A stretch of DNA of 64,000 bases from Paraburkholderia monticola. Lineage in GTDB: Bacteria; Pseudomonadota; Gammaproteobacteria; Burkholderiales; Burkholderiaceae. The stretch spans positions 267,192-331,191 of the forward strand of contig NZ_LRBG01000003.1 of the NCBI RefSeq assembly GCF_001580545.1, in the 5' to 3' direction. The position numbers and the translations under genes are program-made. Below are positions 30,204 to 42,425 of this stretch, piece after piece. How positions within the stretch are numbered: position 1 is the first letter of the stretch; the number at the start of each line of letters is the position of its first letter. The notes under the pieces are model-generated. The model worked only from the letters and a program-made list of their open reading frames with translations, was not told the DNA's origin and searched no databases.

Positions 30204-31069
30204 GCCGACGTCTTACGGCCGGACCAGTCGCGCGCGAACTGCCACGCGACCCGTCCCGAGCGCGAGCCGCGCTCCAGTGCCCACACCAGCGCATCGCCGC
30301 GTGCCGTCTCGACCTCGGCGTCGTCGCAACCGAAATGGCGCAACCAGTGCGCGATGATCGTCAGGTAGTCGTCCTGCTTGAACGGATAGAAGCTGACCCA
30401 CAGCCCGAAACGCTCGGACAGCGAAATCTTCTCTTCGACCAGTTCGCCCGGATGAATCTCGCCGTCCGACGTGTGCTTGTACGTCTCGTTGTCGCTCATG
30501 TACTCGGGCAGCAGATGGCGGCGGTTCGACGTCGCGTAGATCAGCACGTTGTCCGACTGCGCGGCGACGGAGCCATCGAGCGCGACCTTCAGCGCCTTGT
30601 AGCCCGACTCGCCCTCTTCGAACGACAGATCGTCGCAGAACACGACGAAGCGCTCGGGGCGCTTCGCGATCAGATCGACGATGTCGCCGAGATCGTGCAG
30701 GTCGTCCTTGTCCACTTCGATCAGGCGCAGGCCGTCTTTCGCGTAAGCGTTCAGACACGCCTTGATCAGCGACGATTTGCCGGTGCCGCGCGCGCCCGTC
30801 AGCAGTACGTTGTTGGCCGGCTGCTTGCGCACGAACTGGCGCGTGTTCTGTTCGATCAGCCCTTTCTGGCGATCGATGTTCTGCAGGTCGTCGAGCGTGA
30901 TCGACGAAATGGCGGGCACCGGCTGCAGATAGCCGCGCCCCTGGCGCTTGCGCCAACGGAACGCGACCGCGGCCGACCAGTCGATCTCGGGCGCGGCGGG
31001 CGGAAGCATCGCTTCGAGGCGGCCGAGCACGGCTTCGGCCCGGGTCAAAAACTGTTCGAGTTTGTCCAT
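30200..31069 (-). CDS. DUF815 family AAA-type ATP-binding protein
   Basis: 289 aa. P-loop GARGTGKSS (about residues 91-99), Walker B-like FVVFCDDLSFE, sensor-type ATSNRRHL, and the C-terminal RFGLWVSFYPFKQDDYL that defines DUF815. Biological role unknown. It is linked by an ATGA overlap to mutT and lies 37 bp after argJ, so the order argJ-DUF815-mutT looks like one transcript. Confidence 0.88.
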   Translation of the reverse strand: MDKLEQFLTRAEAVLGRLEAMLPPAAPEIDWSAAVAFRWRKRQGRGYLQPVPAISSITLDDLQNIDRQKGLIEQNTRQFVRKQPANNVLLTGARGTGKSSLIKACLNAYAKDGLRLIEVDKDDLHDLGDIVDLIAKRPERFVVFCDDLSFEEGESGYKALKVALDGSVAAQSDNVLIYATSNRRHLLPEYMSDNETYKHTSDGEIHPGELVEEKISLSERFGLWVSFYPFKQDDYLTIIAHWLRHFGCDDAEVETARGDALVWALERGSRSGRVAWQFARDWSGRKTSA

Positions 31070-31106
31070 GTTGAGGAGGCGGCCAGCGGCCGCGCATTGA
31101 ACCTGG

Positions 31107-32348
31107 TTACGAGCGGTAGTCGGCGTTGATGCTCACGTAGTCGTGCGACAGATCGCAGGTCCAGATCGTGGCTTGCGCATTGCCGCGTCCAAGCACGACG
31201 CGAATGCCGATCTCGCTCTTTTTCATCACGCGCTGGCCGTCTTCTTCGCGGTAGGCCGGGTTGCGGCCGCCGGCAGTCGCGACCAGCACGTCGTCGAGAT
31301 ACAGATCGATCTTGCCGACGTCGAGATCGTCCACGCCGGCATAGCCGATGGCCGCGAGAATGCGGCCGAGGTTCGGGTCCGATGCATAGAAGGCCGTCTT
31401 CACGAGCGGCGAGTGGCCGATCGCGTAAGCGATCTGGCGGCATTCGCCGACGCTCGAGCCGCCTTCGACATGCACGGTCATGAATTTGGTCGCGCCTTCG
31501 CCGTCGCGCACGATCAGTTGCGCGAGGCTCTGCGCGACCTCGGTCACCGCGTCGCGCAGCGCTGCATAAGCGGGCGAATCGGTGGACGTGATCGCCGGCA
31601 GGCTCGATTTGCCCGACGCGATCAGAATGAACGAATCGTTGGTCGAGGTATCGCCATCGATCGTGATGCAGTTGAACGAGCGGTCCGCGACGTGCTTCAC
31701 GAGCTCGTCGAGCACCGGTTGCGCGACGGCCGCGTCGAACGCGAGGAAGCCGAGCATGGTCGCCATGTTCGGCTTGATCATGCCGGCGCCCTTGCTGATA
31801 CCGGTGAGCGTGACCGTGTGACCGTCGAGCGTGACCTGGCGCGAGACCGCCTTCGGCAGCGTGTCGGTCGTCATGATCGACTGCGCCGCGTCGTACCAGT
31901 TCCCTTCCTTGCGGTTCGCGAGCGCGGGCGGCAAGCCGGCTTTCAGACGATCGACCGGCAGCGGCTCGAGAATCACACCCGTCGAGAACGGCAGCACCTG
32001 CTCGGGCGCGATGTCGACGAGACGCGCGAGCTCCGCGCAGGTTTCGCGGGTCGCCGCGAGGCCCGGCTCACCGGTGCCCGCGTTCGCGTTGCCGGTGTTG
32101 ATCACCAGCGCGCGAATTGGCTTGCCGCCCGCGCGCACGCGCTGCAGGTTTTCACGGCAGACCGTGACGGGCGCCGCGCAGAAGCGGTTCTGCGTGAACA
32201 CGCCGCCGACCGTCGCGCTTTCGTCGACGGAAATGACCAGCACGTCCTTGCGGTTCGGCTTGCGGATATTCGCCTCCGCCCAGCCGAGCGTGACGCCGGC
32301 GACGGGGTGGAGTTGAGCGGGATCGATCGAGGGAAAGTTGACAGCGAT
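31107..32348 (-). CDS. argJ: Bifunctional ornithine acetyltransferase / N-acetylglutamate synthase ArgJ
   Basis: 413 aa if started at 32348. Moves the acetyl group from N-acetylornithine to glutamate (cyclic arginine pathway). The autocleavage site is in [18 protein letters not shown], with Thr as the new N-terminal nucleophile of the beta chain. Odd start: the first ATG/GTG/TTG in frame is a GTG at 32243, but 35 homologous residues ([17 protein letters not shown] ... [13 protein letters not shown]) lie upstream and begin at an ATC codon where relatives have ATG. No standard start exists between this codon and the in-frame stop. AGG occurs about 9 nt before. I accept ATC; the GTG is the alternative. 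Confidence 0.88.
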   Translation of the reverse strand: MAVNFPSIDPAQLHPVAGVTLGWAEANIRKPNRKDVLVISVDESATVGGVFTQNRFCAAPVTVCRENLQRVRAGGKPIRALVINTGNANAGTGEPGLAATRETCAELARLVDIAPEQVLPFSTGVILEPLPVDRLKAGLPPALANRKEGNWYDAAQSIMTTDTLPKAVSRQVTLDGHTVTLTGISKGAGMIKPNMATMLGFLAFDAAVAQPVLDELVKHVADRSFNCITIDGDTSTNDSFILIASGKSSLPAITSTDSPAYAALRDAVTEVAQSLAQLIVRDGEGATKFMTVHVEGGSSVGECRQIAYAIGHSPLVKTAFYASDPNLGRILAAIGYAGVDDLDVGKIDLYLDDVLVATAGGRNPAYREEDGQRVMKKSEIGIRVVLGRGNAQATIWTCDLSHDYVSINADYRS

Positions 32349-32369
32349 GGTCGCGACCTGTCGAAGAAA

Positions 32370-32430
32370 ATGCCGGCGGACGCCGGCATCGGGAAAACGG
32401 GACTGATGACCCGGGCGTGGTGCCGGGTCA
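32370..32430 (-). promoter_or_regulatory. argJ leader with two hairpins
   Basis: Minus strand, 5' to 3': TGACCCGG/CCGGGTCA around an 8-nt loop (32407-32430), then ATGCCGGCG/CGCCGGCAT around a 2-nt loop (32370-32389) followed by T4 and, about 20 nt later, the ATC start. The second looks like a weak terminator, so attenuation is possible but unproven. Confidence 0.4.
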
Positions 32431-32461
32431 CCGGCGAAATCATCACGGTCAAGCGGCGCTC

Positions 32462-32494
32462 AAAAACGCCGCGGCGCGCCCGCAAGCGCGCCGC
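32462..32494 (-). terminator. Probable secA terminator
   Basis: GCGGCGCGC (32471-32479) / GCGCGCCGC (32486-32494); on the minus strand a GGCG is followed by T5 (plus A-run 32462-32466). It lies 8 bp past the secA stop. Confidence 0.6.
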
Positions 32495-32501
32495 GTCGGC
32501 A

Positions 32502-35315
<2,814 letters not shown>

Positions 35316-35600
35316 CGGATCGGTGTCTGCGTCGCGGCTTCGGCTGGCTCGCGGTGTGCGCTTCGCGCATACCGCGCCTGGGTCGGAAAGTCCTCGGCGG
35401 CTTAGTCCAAGAGTGAATTCGAATCGGGCATTTTAGCACGCGCCTCCGGCTACGCTCGTGTCGTGGGCGTGACGGCACTGGCCTGTGCCAGCCCCGCCAG
35501 GCGACCTTCGGCGCGGCGCCGACCAGCTTCGCAAGCTGCCCGCGCGGTACAATCGCGGCGTGGGCGCGCATGGGGCGTGCGCACGTCGTCATTGCCAAAC

Positions 35601-36083
35601 ATGAGCCGTTTTTCGTCCTTTTCAAGGCCGCCGAAGCAGTTCGATCGGCGCCGCCCGCAACCGCTCGCCGAGGTGCTCGGCCGCACGGATGCATTCGCCG
35701 CCCTGCGCGCCGGCGTCGAGCAGATCGCCGCGCTCGAAAAGGATCTGCGCGCGCTGCTGCCCGATTATCTGGCGACGAGCGTCGAGCCCGGCTTCATCAA
35801 GGAAGGCGTGCTGGCCCTGTTCGCCGCGCACAACGCGCTCGCGGCGCGTCTGCGGCATCTGGAGCCGCGGCTGCTGGCGGATTTGCAGCAGCGCGGCTGG
35901 CCCGTGCATGCGCTGAGGATTCGGGTGCGGCCGCAGCCGCTGAAGGAACCGCCACCCGTCAAGCAGGCGCGCATGACGCCGGCCGGCGCCGACGCGCTGC
36001 AGGCGTTGAGCGAATCGCTGGCGCCCTCGCCGCTACAGGAAGCGCTCGCGCGCATGGCCGCGCGGCATCGGCGCAATCGCTGA
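35601..36083 (+). CDS. DUF721 protein, DciA-like
   Basis: 160 aa from the ATG at 35601 (MSRFSSFSRPPKQF); the longer frame from 35463 is not conserved. The DUF721 domain occupies residues about 20-110. DciA proteins load or operate the replicative helicase DnaB in bacteria without DnaC, and assignment here is by family. A basic, Pro-rich C-terminus follows (RVRPQPLKEPPPVKQ). Lies opposite to lpxC and secA. Confidence 0.8.
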   Translation: MSRFSSFSRPPKQFDRRRPQPLAEVLGRTDAFAALRAGVEQIAALEKDLRALLPDYLATSVEPGFIKEGVLALFAAHNALAARLRHLEPRLLADLQQRGWPVHALRIRVRPQPLKEPPPVKQARMTPAGADALQALSESLAPSPLQEALARMAARHRRNR

Positions 36084-36098
36084 ACGCTCAACGAAAAA

Positions 36099-36121
36099 AA
36101 CGGCCCGAATGGGCCGTTTTT
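36099..36121. terminator. Bidirectional terminator between dciA-like gene and lpxC
   Basis: AACGGCCC (36099-36106), GAAT loop, GGGCCGTT (36111-36118), with a T-run on the right and an A-run on the left. Confidence 0.9.
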
Positions 36122-36155
36122 CTTGGGGCTGCGTATAACGCCAGGTACGCCAGCG

Positions 36156-37073
36156 TTACGCGAACGCCGTCTGCGTTTCGTATGCGAAGCCGCGCGGAGC
36201 CTTCTGCGTATCGTCGAAGGTGACGATTTCGTACGAATCTTCGTGCGCGAGCAATTCGCGCAGCAGCGCGTTATTCAGACCGTGGCCCGACTTGTACGCG
36301 GTGTACGAAGCGAGCAGCGGATGACCAACCACGTACAGGTCGCCGATCGCGTCGAGCATCTTGTGTTTGACGAACTCGTCGTCGTAACGCAGGCCGTCGT
36401 TGTTCAGGATGCGGTATTCGTCGAGCACGATCGCGTTGTCCATGCTGCCGCCGCGCGCGAGGCCGAGTTCGCGCATCATTTCCACTTCATGCGCGAAGCC
36501 GAACGTGCGGGCACGCGCGATTTCGCGCACGTACGACGTGTTGGCAAAATCCACTTCCAGTGCCTGGCCGGTTTTGTCCACAGCCGGGTGACGGAAGTCG
36601 ATCGTGAACTTGAGCTTGAAGCCGAAGAACGGCTCGAGCCGCGCGAACTTGTCGCCGTCGCGGATTTCGACCGGCTTCGTGACCTTGATGAATTTCTTCG
36701 GCGCGTTTTGCTCTTCGATTCCCGCCGATTGGATCAGGAACACGAACGAACCCGCGCTGCCGTCCATGATCGGAATTTCCTCGGCGGTGACGTCGACGTA
36801 AAGATTGTCGATGCCAAGACCGGCGCAAGCGGACATCAGATGCTCGATGGTCGACACGCGCGCGCCGTCTTTCTGCAACACGGAAGCCAGACGCGTATCG
36901 CCAATCGCCATCGCCGACGCAGGAATGTCCACCGGCGTGGGCAAATCCACGCGCGAAAACACGATGCCAGTGCCCGGCGCCGCCGGGCGGAGCGTCAGAT
37001 TGACTTTACGGCCGGAGTGCAACCCGATCCCGACAGTCTTGACGATCGATTTGATTGTGCGCTGCTTCAACAT
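36156..37073 (-). CDS. lpxC: UDP-3-O-acyl-N-acetylglucosamine deacetylase
   Basis: 305 aa. Committed zinc-dependent step of lipid A synthesis. Zinc ligands in STIEHLMSA (His) and [11 protein letters not shown] (His and Asp); the catalytic His lies in [14 protein letters not shown]. The C-terminal tail ends in AYETQTAFA; LpxC tails are degradation signals for FtsH in E. coli, which is only an analogy here. A -10 element sits 57 bp upstream. Confidence 0.97.
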   Translation of the reverse strand: MLKQRTIKSIVKTVGIGLHSGRKVNLTLRPAAPGTGIVFSRVDLPTPVDIPASAMAIGDTRLASVLQKDGARVSTIEHLMSACAGLGIDNLYVDVTAEEIPIMDGSAGSFVFLIQSAGIEEQNAPKKFIKVTKPVEIRDGDKFARLEPFFGFKLKFTIDFRHPAVDKTGQALEVDFANTSYVREIARARTFGFAHEVEMMRELGLARGGSMDNAIVLDEYRILNNDGLRYDDEFVKHKMLDAIGDLYVVGHPLLASYTAYKSGHGLNNALLRELLAHEDSYEIVTFDDTQKAPRGFAYETQTAFA

Positions 37074-37129
37074 GGTGGTCTTCTGTTCGATTGAAAATCC
37101 TAATCAGGACTTTTTATTTCATAGCCCGA

Positions 37130-37135
37130 ATTATA
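37130..37135 (-). promoter_or_regulatory. -10 element for lpxC
   Basis: TATAAT on the minus strand, 57 bp before the lpxC ATG. No good -35 at the usual spacing. The rest of the 288-bp gap to the peroxiredoxin stop (37074-37361) shows no gene. Confidence 0.45.
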
Positions 37136-37361
37136 CTCCAATCCCCAGACAAGCGTCCTTGCAGGGAACGTATCAATCTGTTTCGCTGCATTACCCAATG
37201 GGCACAGCGACGGAAAGCGTGACGGGCCGATGCCCCGGAACGGAGGCGTTTCCGGTCATCGGCCCGCGTAACGGCCTGTCACAAAAGCGTCGCAATCACC
37301 GTTGCCGAAGCGCCACGCATCACAAACGCGCAGGCCCGCGGCGAAGGTGCGACGCCAGCAA

Positions 37362-37865
37362 CTAGCGCAACGTGGCGAGAATACTCGCCGCATCGCTGAC
37401 TTCGAATTTGCCGGCAGCTTCGACGTTCAGCGTCTTGACCACGCCGTCGTCGACCACCATCGCGTAGCGCTGGGAACGGATTCCCATGCCGCGCCCCGAC
37501 AGATCCTGCTCCAGACCAAGCGCCCGTGTGAAAGCCGCACTACCGTCCGCCATCATGCGCACCTTGCCCGAGGTGTGCTGATCGCGTCCCCACGCGCCCA
37601 TGACGAACGCGTCGTTGACGGACACGCACCAGATTTCGTCGATGCCGGCAGCGCGCAACTGCTCAGCCCGCTCGACATAGCCCGGTACATGTTTGGCCGA
37701 ACAGGTCGGCGTGAACGCGCCGGGTAATCCGAAGATCACCACGCGTTTGCCCGCCGTCTGCTCGCGCACGTCGAAACTGTTCGGTCCGATCGTGCAGCCC
37801 GCCCGGTCGTCTTCGACATACTCGAAGAGCGTCGCGTCGGGCAGCTTTTCACCTTCCTTGATCAT
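37362..37865 (-). CDS. Peroxiredoxin (Prx5-like)
   Basis: 167 aa. Reduces peroxides; the peroxidatic Cys is in GLPGAFTPTCSAKHVPGY, with Thr and Arg of the Prx active site nearby. No glutaredoxin fusion is present, so the reductant is likely thioredoxin or glutathione/Grx. The ATG at 37865 has AAGGAC upstream; the longer frame to 37940 overlaps non-coding sequence. Inserted between ftsZ and lpxC. Confidence 0.93.
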   Translation of the reverse strand: MIKEGEKLPDATLFEYVEDDRAGCTIGPNSFDVREQTAGKRVVIFGLPGAFTPTCSAKHVPGYVERAEQLRAAGIDEIWCVSVNDAFVMGAWGRDQHTSGKVRMMADGSAAFTRALGLEQDLSGRGMGIRSQRYAMVVDDGVVKTLNVEAAGKFEVSDAASILATLR

Positions 37866-38128
37866 GCTCAGTCCTTTGCATCGATGCGAAGCACGCTCGC
37901 ACGTCCTCGTGTCGCAGTGAATCCGGTTCGGCCCATCCAACTATAGGCCACGCCGTGCGGCGGTTGTCGCTTCGTCCGTTTCGCGAATCCGCAGAGGGCA
38001 GTTGCCCCTGCCGCGAATCAGACGATACGCGACCTGCTTGCCGTTCACCCGCCACGCTCGTGCATTCGTCCGCCAGCGCTGCACCTGCGACACATCTCGC
38101 AGCGCGGCAACGAAGCCTGCCCGTGCGC

Positions 38129-39331
38129 TCAGTCCGCCTGCTTGCGCAGGAATGCCGGAATGTCGTACGTATCGACGCCCTTTTCCTGCAGCGCCTGCAC
38201 GTGCGAGGCCGCCGTGTCGCGCGACGTGCGCCACACCGCCGGCGTGTCGAGCGCGCCGTAGTCGGCCGTGCTGGCGTGACCTGCTGCCGGTGCGTACGCC
38301 GCATGGGCCATCGCGCCGATCGGCTGGTTGTCGGTGCCGGTGCGCAGCAGCGTCATCGGTGCCGACTGCTGCTTCTTCGCCGCGCGGCCCAAGCCCGTCG
38401 CGACGACCGTCACGCGCAGCGCGTCGCCCATCGCATCGTCGTACACGGCGCCGAAGATCACGGTGGCATCTTCCGCAGCATAGCTCTTGATCGTGTTCAT
38501 CACTTCGCGCGTTTCCGACAGACGCAGCGAACGGCTCGACGTGATGTTGACCAGCACGCCACGCGCGCCCGACAGATCGACGCCTTCCAGCAGCGGGCTC
38601 GCAACGGCCTGTTCGGCCGCGAGACGCGCGCGATCGACACCGGCAACCGTCGCCGTGCCCATCATCGCCTTGCCCTGCTCGCCCATCACGGTCTTGACGT
38701 CTTCGAAGTCGACGTTGACGAGACCGTCGACGTTGATGATTTCCGCAATGCCCGCGACCGCGTTGTTCAGAACGTCGTCAGCGCACTGGAAGCACTTGTC
38801 CATCTCGGCGTCGTCGCCCATCACCTCGAACAGCTTGTCGTTCAGCACGACGATCAGCGAGTCGACGTGATCCTCCAGTTGCTGCGAACCGGCTTCCGCC
38901 ACGCGCATGCGCTTGCCGCCTTCGAATTCGAACGGCTTGCTGACGACGCCAACGGTCAGAATACCCATTTCCTTCGCGATCTGCGCAACCACCGGTGCCG
39001 CGCCCGTGCCCGTGCCGCCACCCATGCCGGCGGTGATGAACACCATGTGCGCGCCGCGCAGTGCGTCGGCGATACGCTCGCGTGCTTCTTCAGCCGCGGC
39101 GCGGCCCATTTCCGGCTTCGCGCCAGCGCCCAGACCCGTGTTGCCGAGCTGGATCACCGCGGTGGCACGCGAACGCGACAGTGCCTGCGCGTCCGTGTTC
39201 ATCACGATGAAGTCGACGCCTTGCACGCCTTTGTTGATCATATGCTGAACGGCATTGCCGCCAGCGCCACCGACACCGACGACCTTGATGATGGTGCCGT
39301 TCGTTTCGGTTTCCAGCATCTGGAATTCCAT
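38129..39331 (-). CDS. ftsZ: Cell division GTPase FtsZ
   Basis: 400 aa. Tubulin-like GTPase that forms the Z ring. Tubulin signature GGGTGTGAAPVVAQIAKE, N-terminal VVGVGGAGGNAVQHM, T7 loop NVDFEDVK. A variable linker (about 320-385) and the conserved C-terminal peptide DIPAFLRKQAD, which binds FtsA, ZipA/ZapD and others. The ATG at 39331 follows GGAGG; the frame extends to 39364 without homology. Last gene of the dcw cluster. Confidence 0.98.
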   Translation of the reverse strand: MEFQMLETETNGTIIKVVGVGGAGGNAVQHMINKGVQGVDFIVMNTDAQALSRSRATAVIQLGNTGLGAGAKPEMGRAAAEEARERIADALRGAHMVFITAGMGGGTGTGAAPVVAQIAKEMGILTVGVVSKPFEFEGGKRMRVAEAGSQQLEDHVDSLIVVLNDKLFEVMGDDAEMDKCFQCADDVLNNAVAGIAEIINVDGLVNVDFEDVKTVMGEQGKAMMGTATVAGVDRARLAAEQAVASPLLEGVDLSGARGVLVNITSSRSLRLSETREVMNTIKSYAAEDATVIFGAVYDDAMGDALRVTVVATGLGRAAKKQQSAPMTLLRTGTDNQPIGAMAHAAYAPAAGHASTADYGALDTPAVWRTSRDTAASHVQALQEKGVDTYDIPAFLRKQAD

Positions 39332-39447
39332 GTTGCCTCCGTCAAGATAAAAAGTTACCGCCACTCGGCGTTATCCGGCAGGAGATCGGGCAACCCCCTG
39401 TCGCGCGCCGGCCGCCGGCACCAGCGCGAATTTCTCGAAACCTGTGA

Positions 39448-40680
39448 TCAGAAGTTGCCGAGGAACCAGTCCTTCATACGCGAGAACACCTGTCCCATCG
39501 ACCCCGACTGCACCGCAACCTTGCGCCCGCGCATGCGCTGCGAGCGTCCTTCGACGAGCAGGCCCATCGCCGTCGAATAGCGCGGATTGCGCACGACGTC
39601 GGCGAGACCGCCCGCATACTCCGGCACGCCGATGCGCACCGGTTTCAGGAAAATGTCCTCGCCGAGCTCGACCATGCCGATCATCATCGACGCGCCGCCC
39701 GTCAGCACGACGCCCGAGCTCAGCAGTTCCTCGTAACCCGACTCGCGCACCACCTGCTGCACGAGCGAAAACAGTTCTTCGACGCGTGGCTCGATGACGG
39801 CCGCGAGCGCCTGGCGCGACAGCGTGCGCGGACCGCGCTCGCCGAGGCCCGGCACTTCGATCATCTCGTCCGGATCGGCGAGCGCCTGCTTGGCGATGCC
39901 GTAGTCGACCTTGATGTCTTCGGCGTCCGGCGTCGGCGTACGCAGCGCCATCGCGATGTCGCTGGTGATCTGGTCGCCGGCGATCGGAATCACGGCCGTG
40001 TGGCGGATCGCGCCTTCGCTGAAGATCGCGATGTCGGTCGTGCCACCGCCGATATCGACCAGCACCACGCCCAGTTCCTTTTCGTCTTCCGTCAGCACCG
40101 CGAGCGACGACGCGAGCGGCTGCAGGATCAGATCGTTCACTTCGAGCCCGCAGCGGCGCACGCACTTGACGATGTTCTGCGCCGCGCTGACGGCGCCGGT
40201 GACGATATGCACCTTCACTTCGAGGCGGATGCCGCTCATGCCGATCGGCTCGCGCACATCTTCCTGACCGTCGATGATGAATTCCTGCGTGAGGATATGC
40301 AGCACCTGCTGATCGGTCGGAATGTTGATCGCCTTGGCCGTTTCGATCACGCGCGCGACGTCCGCCTGCGTGACTTCCTTCTCCTTGATGGCGACCATGC
40401 CGCTCGAATTGAAGCTGCGGATATGGCTGCCGGCGATGCCGGTGAACACGTTCGTGATCTTGCAGTCGGCCATCAGCTCGGCTTCCTCGAGCGCGCGCTG
40501 AATCGACTGCACGGTGGCTTCGATGTTCACCACCACGCCCTTCTTGAGCCCCTTTGATTCGCTCTGGCCGAGACCGATCACCTCGTAGTGACCCTCGCCC
40601 TTCAACTCGGCGACGATGGCCACTACCTTCGCTGTTCCGATGTCGAGGGCGACCAGCAAATCTTTATAGTCTTTACTCAT
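39448..40680 (-). CDS. ftsA: Cell division protein FtsA
   Basis: 410 aa. Actin-like ATPase that tethers FtsZ to the membrane. ATP site pieces VALDIGTAK and VLVDIGGGTTDIAIF; subdomain 1C (about 85-165). The C-terminal amphipathic helix KDWFLGNF serves as membrane anchor. 27 bp after ftsQ. Confidence 0.97.
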   Translation of the reverse strand: MSKDYKDLLVALDIGTAKVVAIVAELKGEGHYEVIGLGQSESKGLKKGVVVNIEATVQSIQRALEEAELMADCKITNVFTGIAGSHIRSFNSSGMVAIKEKEVTQADVARVIETAKAINIPTDQQVLHILTQEFIIDGQEDVREPIGMSGIRLEVKVHIVTGAVSAAQNIVKCVRRCGLEVNDLILQPLASSLAVLTEDEKELGVVLVDIGGGTTDIAIFSEGAIRHTAVIPIAGDQITSDIAMALRTPTPDAEDIKVDYGIAKQALADPDEMIEVPGLGERGPRTLSRQALAAVIEPRVEELFSLVQQVVRESGYEELLSSGVVLTGGASMMIGMVELGEDIFLKPVRIGVPEYAGGLADVVRNPRYSTAMGLLVEGRSQRMRGRKVAVQSGSMGQVFSRMKDWFLGNF

Positions 40681-40707
40681 AGCGTGCTCAGTGCGTGTGA
40701 TGTCCGT

Positions 40708-41460
40708 TTACTTCTTGCCCTTGTCGGGTTCGCTGATGAAGCGCATGCCAGCGGCACGAATCGCGAAACCGTTCGGATAGCGCAAGTCCGCATACTCGAT
40801 ATCCTTTCCCCAACGTTGCGTGACCGCGCTCCATGCCGCGGTCAGGCGTTTGCTGCGATCGGCCAGGGTGTCCTGATTGCGCTCGCGCCCCAGCTCCACC
40901 TGCGTGCCGTTCGACAGCTTCACCGTCCACGCGTAGCGCGGCGACAGCGTCACTTCCTCGGGCGTCGCGTCGATCGCTGCGAACCACTTCTGGAAGTCGT
41001 GATAGCGCGCGACGACGTCCTTCGCCGTACCGTCGGGACCGTCGAACGCGGGCAGGTCTTCGTCCAGCTCGCCCTGGTTCGCGGTGAACAGCTCGCCGTC
41101 GACGCTCACCAGCTGATCGCTGCCCCACGTCCCTAGCGGCTTGTACTCCTCGAGCGTGACAGCCAGTGCATTCGGCCATACGCGCCGTACGCTCGCGTGA
41201 CGCACCCACGGCATCTGCTCGAATGCCTGCCGCGCGGCGTCGAGATCGACCGTGAAGAAGTTGCCCTTCAGGCGTCCCACGACGCCGGCGCGCACCGTCG
41301 GCGAATTGATGTGCTCGGTGTCGCCGTCGATCTGGATCTCGCGCAGCGAGAAATTCGGGCGCTGGATCAACCAGTAACCGCCCGCCGCCAGCAGCACGAG
41401 CACCAGCAACGCATGCAATGCGTTGGTGGCGAAATTGAGCTGGCGAACGTTGTTCCACAT
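40708..41460 (-). CDS. ftsQ: Cell division protein FtsQ
   Basis: 250 aa. Single membrane helix (ALHALLVLVLLAAGGYWLI, about 13-31), POTRA domain (about 35-105, FSLREIQIDGDTEHINSPTV) and FtsQ/DivIB beta domain in the periplasm. Links FtsB/FtsL to the divisome. 22 bp after ddlB. Confidence 0.96.
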   Translation of the reverse strand: MWNNVRQLNFATNALHALLVLVLLAAGGYWLIQRPNFSLREIQIDGDTEHINSPTVRAGVVGRLKGNFFTVDLDAARQAFEQMPWVRHASVRRVWPNALAVTLEEYKPLGTWGSDQLVSVDGELFTANQGELDEDLPAFDGPDGTAKDVVARYHDFQKWFAAIDATPEEVTLSPRYAWTVKLSNGTQVELGRERNQDTLADRSKRLTAAWSAVTQRWGKDIEYADLRYPNGFAIRAAGMRFISEPDKGKK

Positions 41461-41482
41461 GGGTTGCTTGCGGTTGCCTTGG

Positions 41483-42424
41483 TTAGTCCTGCAGCGTCAG
41501 CGCCAACACGCCGACCACCAGTTCCTGATAGCTGATACCGACCGCGCGCGCCGCTTTCGGCGGCAGCGAGTGATCGGTCATGCCAGGCGCCGTGTTCACT
41601 TCGAGGAAGTACGGCTTACCTTCGCCATCGAGCATGAAGTCCGCGCGGCCCCAGTCGGTGCAGCCGAGCACGTCGAACGCGCGACGCGCGAGCACCTTCA
41701 GGCGCGCTTCCTCTTCGGCGCCGAGACCGCAGGGAATCAGATACTGCGTGTCGTTGGCGATGTACTTGGCGTGGTAGTCGTAGAACTCGCCGGCCGGCAC
41801 GATGCGGATCACCGGCAGGTCGAGATTGCCAGCGATGCACGCGGTGTATTCGCCGCCGCCTTCGATGCTCTTCTCGACCACGACGATGCGGTCGTGCTTC
41901 ACGGCTTCGAGCAACGCGGCCGGCAATGCGTCCGCACTCTTCACCTTGATCACGGCGACGCTCGAACCTTCGCTCGCCGGCTTCACGAACAGCGGCAGTC
42001 CGAGCTTCGCGACGATCTCCTGCGCGCGCGCTGCGTAGTCGTCACCGCGCAGCACCGCTTCGAACGGCGGCGTCGGAATGCCGAGCTGCTGCCACACGAG
42101 CTTGGTGCGGAACTTGTCGAGACCGAGCGCCGAGCCGAGCACGCCGCTGCCGGTGTAGCGGATGCCGTAGAAATCCAGCGCGCCCTGGATCTGGCCGTTC
42201 TCGCCGTAGCCGCCATGCAGCGCGTTGAACGCGCGCACGAAGCCTTCGTCCTTCAAGGCGGACAGCGGACGCTCGGCCGGATCGAACGGATGCGCGTCGA
42301 CACCGGCGTCACGCAGACCTTGCAACACCAGACGCCCGGAATTGAGCGACACCTCGCGCTCAGCGGAATTACCGCCGAGCAGCACTGCAACCTTGCCGAA
42401 TTGTTTAGGGTCGATACTGCTCAT
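41483..42424 (-). CDS. ddlB: D-alanine-D-alanine ligase
   Basis: 313 aa. Makes the D-Ala-D-Ala dipeptide for the peptidoglycan stem. [16 protein letters not shown] at the N-terminus, ATP-grasp core with [11 protein letters not shown], and [18 protein letters not shown] with metal-binding Glu/Asn. One base separates the murC stop from its ATG; GAAGGTG is the ribosome site. Confidence 0.97.
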   Translation of the reverse strand: MSSIDPKQFGKVAVLLGGNSAEREVSLNSGRLVLQGLRDAGVDAHPFDPAERPLSALKDEGFVRAFNALHGGYGENGQIQGALDFYGIRYTGSGVLGSALGLDKFRTKLVWQQLGIPTPPFEAVLRGDDYAARAQEIVAKLGLPLFVKPASEGSSVAVIKVKSADALPAALLEAVKHDRIVVVEKSIEGGGEYTACIAGNLDLPVIRIVPAGEFYDYHAKYIANDTQYLIPCGLGAEEEARLKVLARRAFDVLGCTDWGRADFMLDGEGKPYFLEVNTAPGMTDHSLPPKAARAVGISYQELVVGVLALTLQD

Positions 42425-42425
42425 T

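Noticed and set aside
37941..38234. 97-codon minus-strand frame after ftsZ
   Set aside because: Overlaps the ftsZ end in another frame; Arg/Ala-rich and unsupported.
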